From: Spisula solida
Taxonomy: Eukaryota; Mollusca; Bivalvia; Venerida; Mactridae
DNA length: 64,000 nt
Assembly (NCBI GenBank): GCA_947247005.1
Contig: OX365952.1
Coordinates: 29,390,222 to 29,454,221 of the forward strand
Direction: 5' to 3'
Shown here piece after piece: positions 59,601 through 62,336 of the stretch. The position numbers were made by a program, and so were the translations under genes. The stretch's first letter is position 1; every line of letters starts with the position of its first letter. The notes under the pieces were generated by a model that saw only the letters and a program-made list of their open reading frames with translations, was not told the origin of the DNA and searched no databases.

Positions 59601-62336
59601 TATGGAGGAAAAATATTCCAAAATATTTTGTTTAAAATAAAGGTCAAATCATAGAAAAACCTTGTGTAGTCAGTCACCAGAGGTTACAGTTTCAACTTAA
59701 TCTTTATGAAACTTTGTCACAATGATCCTGTCAACAAAATCTAGGCCAAGTTCGATTTTGGGTCATCTGGCGTCAAAAACAAGGTCACAATGTCAATTGA
59801 CATTTTCCTGAGGGTCGTGGGTTCAAACCCCACTGGAACCATAATTTTTTTTTAAGTGTTTAGGTATTGTTCTGTCTTTATAGCATGTATTTGTACAGTT
59901 ATATGGAGGAAATATTTTGTTTAAATTATAGGTCAGATCATAGAAAAACCCTGTGTAGTCACCAAAGGTTACAATTTCGACTTAATCTTTATGAAATTTG
60001 GTCCTAATAATCATCTCAACACAATCTAGGTTAAGTTTGATATTAATTAAGTCATCTGGGGTCAAACGCTAGGTCACATGGTCAAATCATACAAAAACTT
60101 GCAATAGAGGCTGAATTTCCTTAAATTTTATTCAGAAAATGTGTAGGATCACCATGCAGGCACTAGTACGACAGGTGAGCGACCTAGGGCCCTTTGGGCC
60201 CTCTTGTTTATGAAACTTAGTCACATTGTGTATCTCTATAAAATTTAGATTATGTTCGCAACTGGGTCACCTGGGGTTAAAACTAGGTCACCAGGTCACA
60301 TTGATAAAAAACCTTGTTAACACTCTCGAGGTCACATTTTTTACCTAACCTTTATAAAACTTGGTCACAATGTTTCTCTCTATGAATTCTAGGTCAAGTT
60401 TGTAACTGGTCATCTGGGGTCAAAAACTAGGTCACCAGATCACATCAAAGAAAACTTGTTTGTACTCTAGAGGTCACATTTTACCTCATCTTTATAAAAC
60501 CTGGCCATAAAGTGTGTATTTGTAAAATCTACATCAAATATTTAGGTCATATCATAACAAATACTGATTCTGCCTTAACTGCTAGTCATCAGGTGAGAGC
60601 TTTAGGGCCATGGCCCTCTTGTTAGCTTGACTATTCGAAAAATAATTCAGCTATTGTACTATCCGCAGCGTTGGTGTTGGTGTGTGCGTTGGCGTCTTCA
60701 TCGTTAAAGATGCATTATCCGCGACGTTGGGTGTCGGCATTGACGTCTTCACCCTTAAAGATGCACTATCCGCAGCGTTGGGTGTCGGCATTGACGTCTT
60801 CACCGTTAAAGTTGCACTATCTGCGGCCTTGGGCGTCGGCATTGACGTCTTCACCCTTAAAGATGCACTATCCGCAGCGTTGGGTGTCGGCATTGACGTC
60901 TTCACCGTTAAAGTTGCACTATCTGCGGCCTTGGGCGTCGGCATTGACGTCTTCACCCTTAAAGATGCACTATCCGCGGCGTTGGGTGTCGACATTGACG
61001 TCTTGACCATTTAAGATGCACTATCCGCGGCGTTGGGTGTCGACATTGACATCTTCACTGTTAAAGATGCACTATCCGCGGCGTTGGGTGTCGGCATTGA
61101 CGTCTTCACCGTTAAAGATGCACTGTCCGCGGCGTTGGAAGTCGGCATTGACGTCTTCACCCTTAAAGATGCACTATCTGTGGCGTTGGCAGTCGGCATT
61201 GATGTCTTCACCGTTAAATATGCACTATCCGCAGCGTTGGGTGTCGGCATTGACGTCTTCACCATTAAAGATGCACTGTCCGCGGCGTTGGGTGTCGGCA
61301 TTGACGTCTTCACCCTTAAAGATGCACTATCTGGGCGTTGGGTGTCGGCATTGATGTCTTCACCGTTAAAGATGCACTATCCGAGGCGTTGGGTGGCGGC
61401 TTTGACGTCATCACCGTTAAAGATGCACTATCTGCAGCGTTGGATGTCGGCATTGACGTCTTCACCCTTAAAGATGCACTATCCGCGGCGTTGGGTGTAG
61501 GCATTGACATCTTTACCGTTAAAGATGCACTTTCGGCGGCGTTGGGTGTCGGCATTGATGTCTTCACCGTTAAAGATACACTAACCTCGGCGTAGGGTGT
61601 CGGCATTGACGTCTTGACCGTTAAAGATGCACTATTCGCGGCGTTGGGTGTCGGTATTGACGTCTTGACCGTTAAAGATGCACTATCCACGGCGGTCGGT
61701 GTCGGCATTGATGTCTTCACCGTTAAATATGCACTAGCTGCAGCGTTGGGTGTCGGCATTGACGTCTTCACCGTTAAAGATGCACTATCCGCGGGGTTGG
61801 GTGTCGGCATTGATGTCTTCACCGTTAAAGATGCACTATCCGTGGCGTTGGGTGTCGGCATTGACGTCTTCACCGTTTAAGATGCACTATCTGCGGCGTT
61901 TGGTGTCGGCATTGACGTCGTCACCGTTAAAGATGCACTATCCGCGGCGTTGGGTGTCGGCATTGACGTCTTCACCGTTAAAGATGCACTATGCCCATCT
62001 GAACAATTTACAACAAAAAAGATGTTTGATCCTTTTTTGTGATCAAACTCATAAATTGCAGTTAGAGCTTACATACACACTAGACTCATAAATTGCAGTT
62101 ATAGCTTACATACACACTAGACTCATATATTGCAGTTATAGCTTACAAATACACAAACTTGTACAAGCAAATAAGCCACATATAATATTTATATGTATGC
62201 TAACTATATAATAGGCAATGTGTTCTGTGTATTACAGATGAGCCATTTCAGCAGTTCTGAACTGAAGGTTGCTTCCCTTATTGGTGTACCAGAATCATAT
62301 ATAGCCAAACGTGCATCACAGCAAAAATCTAAACAG
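26590..62336 (+). CDS. HELQ: HELQ, POLQ-like DNA helicase (5' complete, 3' end beyond window)
   Basis: Sixteen coding exons join in frame to 1,212 codons: 26590-26694, 29706-29849, 30257-31663, 32900-33095, 34562-34740, 35866-36066, 37094-37169, 38771-38868, 40466-40573, 41041-41195, 43690-43929, 45773-45914, 46946-47050, 48499-48721, 50502-50659, 62238-62336. HELQ is an ATP-dependent 3'-5' helicase acting in the nucleus in interstrand-crosslink and double-strand-break repair, working with RPA and RAD51 paralogues. Visible: Walker A SGGKT (Lys645), DELH (743-746), SAT (778-780), [14 protein letters not shown] (IV), [13 protein letters not shown] (V), [13 protein letters not shown] (VI), then the winged-helix and ratchet start. 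[26 protein letters not shown] and [12 protein letters not shown] mark HELQ rather than POLQ; no polymerase domain is seen. The N-terminus (1-600) is disordered-like and SQ/TQ-rich. Missing are the rest of the ratchet and the C-terminal helix-hairpin-helix region. Confidence 0.95.
26843..27299 (+). mobile_element. Helentron-like element, CCCCCAGATAC family
   Basis: The 5' end CCCCCAGATAC is followed at once by its palindromic partner (GTATATGGGGG). Near the 3' end GTATCTGGGGG is a perfect 11-bp inverted copy, followed by the hairpin ATCACATTCAGTGAT and the end TTTCTTGTT. The interior has about three degenerate copies of a block containing CTCTGTTACCATTGGT. It lies in HELQ intron 1. Confidence 0.8.
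27780..29013 (+). repeat. Dispersed repeat, copy B
   Basis: Same family and orientation as 770-2115. It lacks the LINE present in copy A but carries an inserted 261-bp Helentron-like element. A 92-codon frame at 28414-28692 has no recognisable motif and is not continuous in copy A. Confidence 0.7.
27900..28160 (+). mobile_element. Helentron-like element, ATGCCCCCC family, 261 bp
   Basis: Starts ATGCCCCCC after a T run, with palindromic partner GGGGGTAT. Near the 3' end is GTGGGCATA, then the hairpin TGTTTTATTACAAACA, then TCTCTTGTT at 28160. Comparison with copy A of the host repeat (ATCCTTAGG at 881-889) gives the empty site and places insertion between two T residues. Confidence 0.85.
29051..29174. 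mobile_element. 124-bp near-perfect palindromic MITE
   Basis: The element is its own reverse complement at 60 of 62 base pairs, with no loop; both mismatches are transitions. It begins CACAGGGTATTGACGC and is flanked by an exact 8-bp direct repeat TGCACTAC (29043-29050 and 29175-29182), the duplication length of hAT transposons. It lies in HELQ intron 1 and could form a long hairpin in the pre-mRNA. Confidence 0.9.
29706..29849 (+). CDS. HELQ: HELQ exon 2 (residues 36-83)
   Basis: Acceptor TTGTTTTCAG, donor GTG|GTAAGA, 144 bp, phase 0 at both ends. It reads [20 protein letters not shown] onward, open only in this frame, ending IASTPV. The exon is inferred from splice sites and frame; N-terminal HELQ sequence is poorly conserved. 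Confidence 0.7.
29850..30256 (+). other. HELQ intron 2
   Basis: 407 bp. 30031-30090 is a 5' fragment of the AGTCCCCTACCG element family (AGTCCCCTACCG, GGGGACTATAGG), followed by a decayed AGCTCACCTG start. The remainder is unassigned. Confidence 0.7.
30257..31663 (+). CDS. HELQ: HELQ exon 3, SQ/TQ-rich N-terminal region (residues 84-552)
   Basis: Acceptor CATTTCAG, donor TTACAG|GTATTG, 1,407 bp. It opens SKKRRRH, a likely nuclear localisation signal. The acidic [19 protein letters not shown] follows. About 18 SQ or TQ dipeptides are spread through the exon, with Ser/Thr-rich, disordered-like composition. Two internal coding duplications occur: a 39-bp tandem pair (31145-31222, [13 protein letters not shown] twice) and a 36-bp repeat (31502-31636, [12 protein letters not shown], 3.75 copies) just before the donor. 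It ends [10 protein letters not shown]. Confidence 0.9.
31664..32899 (+). other. HELQ intron 3
   Basis: 1,236 bp. 31868-31997 is a decayed AGCTCACCTGTC-family fragment. 32041-32899 is the 58-bp minisatellite that ends at the exon 4 acceptor. Confidence 0.85.
32041..32899 (+). repeat. 58-bp minisatellite ending at the exon 4 splice acceptor
   Basis: Fourteen 58-bp units (start TGTTATGATTTCAAGG) run from 32041 to 32852 with no net length change. Units differ only at GAT/GGT and TATAC/TATGC. The fifteenth, 32853-32899, is a diverged 47-bp unit whose ACATTGCAG is the acceptor of exon 4; the array units have ACATTGCCT there instead. Confidence 0.95.
32900..33095 (+). CDS. HELQ: HELQ exon 4 (residues 553-617 plus one base)
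   Basis: Reads [12 protein letters not shown] to [20 protein letters not shown], matching the HELQ segment just upstream of the helicase core (GPFYxLPxKV). Donor TACG|GTGAGA, phase 1; the split codon makes Asp with exon 5. Confidence 0.95.
33096..34561 (+). other. HELQ intron 4
   Basis: 1,466 bp. 33480-33640 is a decayed AGCTCACCTGTC-family fragment. 34430-34492 is the 3' end of an AGTCCCCTACCG-type element (GGTAGGGGACT, hairpin ATTGCTTGCAAT, end ACTTGTT). The rest is unassigned. Confidence 0.7.
34562..34740 (+). CDS. HELQ: HELQ exon 5, Walker A (residues 618-677)
   Basis: Acceptor TTGTTTGTAG; donor AAAAG|GTTTGT, phase 0. It contains the DWQDECL segment, then [20 protein letters not shown] (motif I, ATP-binding Lys645) and [10 protein letters not shown] (motif Ia). 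Confidence 0.97.
34741..35865 (+). other. HELQ intron 5
   Basis: 1,125 bp. 35040-35620 holds about four degenerate ~138-bp units (start near GTTACTAAAATAGAA). A ~70-bp block beginning AACTTGCTTTTCTGAAAACA occurs at 34955 and again at 35631, flanking that array. 34850-34920 resembles 50335-50406, another repeat end (CAGTCTTGT). Confidence 0.7.
35866..36066 (+). CDS. HELQ: HELQ exon 6 (residues 678-744)
   Basis: Reads [20 protein letters not shown], then [31 protein letters not shown] and GLVVVDE, diagnostic of HELQ. The Asp-Glu of the DELH box ends the exon; donor GATGAG|GTTTGT, phase 0. Confidence 0.97.
36067..37093 (+). other. HELQ intron 6
   Basis: 1,027 bp. 36702-37035 is a 5'-end fragment of an AGTCCCCTACCG-type element (CCCCTACAGG, GGGGACTATAGG) with two internal copies of a block containing TTAGGTTTATGAAA. 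The first 600 bp are unassigned. Confidence 0.7.
37094..37169 (+). CDS. HELQ: HELQ exon 7, DELH completion (residues 745-769 plus one base)
   Basis: Reads [20 protein letters not shown] then ILHAA; with exon 6 it completes DELHMLGEG. Acceptor CTGTTACAG, donor GCAA|GTAAGT, phase 1. Confidence 0.96.
37685..38770 (+). repeat. ~50-bp array ending at the exon 8 acceptor, split by a MITE
   Basis: Units begin GTGTACTG at 37685, 37749, 37799, 38678 and 38728 (spacing 64, 50, then 50 after removing the MITE). The terminal unit 38728-38770 is diverged and ends GTCTCCACAG, the acceptor of exon 8. The first unit shares the GTCTGGTAT block with the terminal one. Confidence 0.8.
37847..38673. mobile_element. 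Mariner-like MITE, 827 bp
   Basis: 13-bp terminal inverted repeats CTGTATTCCTAGA, flanked by TA on both sides (37845-37846, 38674-38675). Subterminal TTCGCGG/CCGCGAA motifs recur at both ends and make it CpG-rich relative to its surroundings. No transposase. It interrupts the 50-bp array. Confidence 0.85.
38771..38868 (+). CDS. HELQ: HELQ exon 8, SAT motif (residues 770-802)
   Basis: Reads [20 protein letters not shown] then [14 protein letters not shown] is motif III. Donor CGACCA|GTAAGT, phase 0. Confidence 0.97.
38869..40465 (+). other. HELQ intron 8
   Basis: 1,597 bp. 39275-40085 looks like a decayed DNA transposon: ends with ATACAACGACAC and GTGTCGTTGTAACGAG in inverse orientation and internal GTCGTTATAACG motifs. 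40230-40300 begins like another repeat (CCCCGCCGAAGGGG then GTCAGTCCGTCAGT). No transposase is visible. Confidence 0.6.
40466..40573 (+). CDS. HELQ: HELQ exon 9 (residues 803-838)
   Basis: Reads [20 protein letters not shown] then [16 protein letters not shown], matching the HELQ segment after FRPV. Acceptor TATTTCAG, donor CAG|GTGAGT, phase 0. Confidence 0.95.
40574..41040 (+). other. HELQ intron 9
   Basis: 467 bp, AT-rich; no repeat family recognised. Confidence 0.7.
41041..41195 (+). CDS. HELQ: HELQ exon 10, motif IV (residues 839-889 plus two bases)
   Basis: Reads [20 protein letters not shown] then [32 protein letters not shown] is helicase motif IV and is characteristic of HELQ. Donor AAGAG|GTAATC, phase 2. 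Confidence 0.97.
41196..43689 (+). other. HELQ intron 10
   Basis: 2,494 bp. 41425-41560 is a fragment starting CAGTCTACTCTCGTTATCTC (DNA-transposon end-like). 41845-43165 is a GTCCGTCC-started degenerate tandem repeat of ~150 bp (CTTCCGCTCTGTAAC at 41898 and 42054, diverged at 42204), related to 63100-63750, interrupted by the element at 42371-42669. 43170-43680 is unassigned. Confidence 0.7.
42371..42669 (+). mobile_element. Helentron-like element, AGTCCCCTACCGG family, 299 bp
   Basis: Starts AGTCCCCTACCGGTTT with palindromic partner (CCGGACGGGACT), has a GTCCGTCC run, and near the 3' end a perfect 16-bp inverted copy AAACCGGTAGGGGACT. Then come the hairpin ATTGCTTGCAAT and the end ACTTGTT. 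The only complete copy in the window; fragments at 30031, 34430, 36702 and 45360. Confidence 0.85.
43690..43929 (+). CDS. HELQ: HELQ exon 11, motif V (residues 890-969 plus two bases)
   Basis: Contains [40 protein letters not shown] and NLPAK. These are hallmark HELQ/Ski2-like helicase sequences (motif [13 protein letters not shown]). Donor AAAAG|GTGCGT, phase 2. Confidence 0.97.
43930..45772 (+). other. HELQ intron 11
   Basis: 1,843 bp. 44100-44290 and 45233-45340 are decayed AGCTCACCTGTC-family interior; between them sits the AGCTCGACTTTC element (44294-45232). 45360-45485 is a decayed AGTCCCC-type 3' end. The last 290 bp are unassigned. Confidence 0.75.
44294..45232 (+). mobile_element. 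Helentron-like element, AGCTCGACTTTC family
   Basis: 5' end AGCTCGACTTTC after a T run. Three ~327-bp tandem units follow (TGTCAATTAC-type starts at 44359, 44687, 45013). Near the 3' end are the inverted copy GAAAGTCGAGC, the hairpin GCACTCATAGGCAGTGC and the end TCTTGTT. It interrupts an older AGCTCACC-type repeat whose sequence resumes directly after it. Confidence 0.85.
45773..45914 (+). CDS. HELQ: HELQ exon 12, motif VI (residues 970-1017)
   Basis: Reads [20 protein letters not shown] then [20 protein letters not shown] and CKSSDRDR; QxxQMxGRAGRxG is motif VI. The donor AGG|GTCGGT is weaker than the others but required for phase 0 joining to exon 13. Confidence 0.93.
45915..46945 (+). 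other. HELQ intron 12
   Basis: 1,031 bp. 45991-46700 is a decayed element of the AGCTCGAC/AGCTCACC type with degenerate 145-bp units and a worn 3' end (AGGTGAGCGATAT, then GGCTCTCATGTT). The rest is unassigned. Confidence 0.7.
46946..47050 (+). CDS. HELQ: HELQ exon 13 (residues 1018-1052)
   Basis: Reads [20 protein letters not shown] then [15 protein letters not shown], aligning to the HELQ segment with PLENCxS...LSLIGLK at the start of the winged-helix region. Phase 0 both ends; donor AAAG|GTAAGT. Confidence 0.95.
47051..48498 (+). other. HELQ intron 13
   Basis: 1,448 bp. 47270-47400 is a decayed fragment of the TACGCC-type repeat (CCTCCAGTAATTT, TCTAGGCCAAGG). The rest, including short frames near 47590-48260, shows no family signature. 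Confidence 0.6.
48499..48721 (+). CDS. HELQ: HELQ exon 14, winged-helix region (residues 1053-1126 plus one base)
   Basis: Starts [20 protein letters not shown], continues with [13 protein letters not shown] and ends [11 protein letters not shown]. The T(R/K)LGxAxFKG ending is the conserved winged-helix to ratchet boundary in HELQ. Donor AAAG|GTACGA, phase 1. Confidence 0.95.
48722..50501 (+). other. HELQ intron 14
   Basis: 1,780 bp. 48943-49130 is a 5' end of the AGCTCACCTGTC family with a 3' truncation. 49330-50235 is a TIR element (CAGTCAACTCCCTCAAAA and, inverted, CAGTTACTCCCTGAAAA) with GTCCGG motifs near both ends. 50240-50406 resembles 34780-34920, a repeat end closing in CAGTCTTGTT. 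Confidence 0.7.
49330..50235. mobile_element. DNA transposon remnant with 17-bp imperfect TIRs
   Basis: Ends are CAGTCAACTCCCTCAAAA and the inverse of TTTTCAGGGAGTAACTG. Subterminal GGACC/TCCGGTTTT blocks are also inverted between the ends. The 900-bp interior has no transposase; target duplication not clear. Confidence 0.6.
50502..50659 (+). CDS. HELQ: HELQ exon 15, canonical form (residues 1127-1179)
   Basis: Reads [20 protein letters not shown], then [20 protein letters not shown] and [12 protein letters not shown], aligning without gaps to vertebrate HELQ (LYxDLKKG...LLHLIYLTTPYDLV...WMIYFRQ). Acceptor GATTACAG; first available donor CAATCAG|GTAATC, phase 0. The 3' 93 bp (50567-50659) is unit 1 of the 87-bp array that continues downstream; any of the following donors would also be in frame. 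Confidence 0.93.
50567..55378 (+). repeat. HELQ: 87-bp exon-derived tandem array, 55 units
   Basis: Unit 1 (50567-50659) is the end of exon 15 and is 93 bp. Units 2-55 (50660-55357) fit 87 bp each with no net indel (4,698 = 54 x 87). Each encodes 29 in-frame residues ([16 protein letters not shown] then [13 protein letters not shown]). A 21-bp partial unit ends near 55378. Units 2-55 lack 6 bp (His-Leu) present in unit 1. Each boundary is CAG|GTAAT or CAG|GTTAT. Unit 11 has TGG changed to TAG at 51509-51511; I see no other stop. Confidence 0.97.
55983..56351 (+). mobile_element. Helentron-like element, AGCGCACCTGA family, 369 bp
   Basis: Starts AGCGCACCTGA after a T run; near the 3' end TCAGGTGAGCGCT is an inverted match, followed by the hairpin GGGCCAATGGCCC and TCTTGTT. 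Two degenerate ~145-bp units inside (GGTCATCTGGGG-like). Related to the decayed units around 56352-57480. Confidence 0.75.
56352..57508 (+). repeat. Degenerate ~145-bp satellite of the same family
   Basis: About six units with ACTTGGTCACAATGTTTGTC and AGGTCACATTTTTTACCTAA blocks, interrupted by a SINE at 56524-56966. It holds the empty-site sequence (CTGTTTTTTATGAAACTTAG, 57213-57232) corresponding to the insertion at 57509. Confidence 0.8.
56524..56966 (-). mobile_element. tRNA-derived SINE
   Basis: On the minus strand the head reads GCGGATTTAGCTCAGTGGTA, then GGGCTGTCAATCCAGAGC and GGATTCAATCC, giving recognisable A-box and B-box positions of a tRNA-derived promoter. The body contains GTGCCCGG-, CACTTCTGCAGCGCC- and GGGCGCTATATAAAT-like blocks. 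The 3' tail is ATAAATAAAATAAAT-like. Removing it rejoins GGTCACAAT with GTTTGTCTC, the intact satellite sequence; no target duplication is obvious. Confidence 0.85.
58090..58172 (+). mobile_element. tRNA-like SINE remnant
   Basis: Ends GTCGTGGGTTCAAACCCCAC then TGGAACCA, a perfect 5-bp T-arm stem with TTCAAAC loop and tRNA-like 3' end, preceded by a degenerate body (AAGCGCTGTAGGGAGCG). The 5' acceptor strand pairing with TGGAACC is absent, so it is not a functional tRNA gene. Confidence 0.6.
58185..59097 (+). mobile_element. Helentron-like element, TACGCCTGTTG family
   Basis: Starts TACGCCTGTTGAAAACGGGA with palindromic partner ACGTA, carries a GGGCGGGC run and about five ~145-bp units (TATCTAGGCCAAG, ACCTTGTCTG). 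Near the 3' end AGACGGGCGTA is an inverted match, followed by GTGACATTTTGGCAC (weak hairpin) and TCTTGTT. Inserted in the T run after the SINE remnant. Confidence 0.75.
59098..59910 (+). repeat. 113-bp tandem array containing a tRNA T-arm
   Basis: CGTGGGTTCAACCCCCACTG recurs at 59171, 59285, 59398 and 59511 (spacing 114, 113, 113), each followed by GAACCATAATTTTT (one copy GAACAATAA) and a TTTAGGTATTGTTTTGTC block. A further copy is at 59818 after 145-bp-type sequence. The units derive from the SINE-like remnant at 58090-58172. Confidence 0.85.
60209..60623 (+). repeat. Degenerate 145-bp satellite with an element 3' end
   Basis: About three satellite units resuming where 57508 stopped, ending TCAGGTGAGAGC, hairpin GGGCCATGGCCC and TCTTGTT at 60623. 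Confidence 0.75.
60624..61992 (+). mobile_element. 5' end of an AGCTTGACTATTCG element expanded into a 51-bp array
   Basis: AGCTTGACTATTCG abuts the preceding CTCTTGTT directly. From 60655 to about 61992 there are ~26 units of 51 bp (TGCACTATCCGCGGCGTTGG, GTGTCGGCATTGACGTCTTC, ACCGTTAAAGA), with a few 1-5 bp indels. The unit resembles the GTCGGCG/GTTAAAG sequence normally found near the 5' end of this family (compare 18376-18405). Open frames on both strands follow from the 51-bp (17-codon) period. No 3' terminus is found. Confidence 0.8.
61993..62237 (+). other. End of HELQ intron 15
   Basis: Contains three short direct repeats with ACTCATAAATTGCAGTTA-like sequence (about 62047, 62083, 62121), otherwise unassigned, ending in acceptor GTATTACAG. 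Confidence 0.7.
62238..62336 (+). CDS. HELQ: HELQ exon 16 (residues 1180-1212), last exon in window
   Basis: Reads [20 protein letters not shown] then [13 protein letters not shown], aligning to the HELQ segment F(S)xLSPAEQxVAxxLGVxESFIGKKAS. Acceptor ATTACAG, donor AAACAG|GTCTGT, phase 0. The reading frame joins directly to unit 1 of exon 15. Confidence 0.93.

Larger units (their letters stand above)
57509..60208 (+). mobile_element. Helentron-like element, AGCTCACCTGTC family, with nested insertions
   Basis: 5' palindromic end AGCTCACCTGTCAC at 57509; 3' end ACAGGTGAGCGACC, hairpin GGGCCCTTTGGGCCC, TCTTGTT at 60208. Flanks rejoin to CTGTTTTTTATGAAACTTAG, which exists uninterrupted at 57213, so insertion was within a T run. 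Inside are 145-bp units, tRNA-like SINE pieces, a 113-bp T-arm array and a TACGCC-type element. Confidence 0.8.
50660..62237 (+). other. HELQ intron 15 (if unit 1 donor is used)
   Basis: 11,578 bp made of the exon-derived array (to 55378), unassigned AT-rich sequence (55379-55980), Helentron-like elements (55983-56351, 57509-60208, 60209-60623, 60624 on), a SINE (56524-56966), a 51-bp array (60655-61992) and 245 bp of unassigned sequence before exon 16. Confidence 0.8.

Noticed and set aside
60651..62091. Multiple 85-185-codon ORFs on both strands
   Set aside because: Generated by the 51-bp (17-codon) tandem array; no codon bias or domain, and ORFs occur on both strands.
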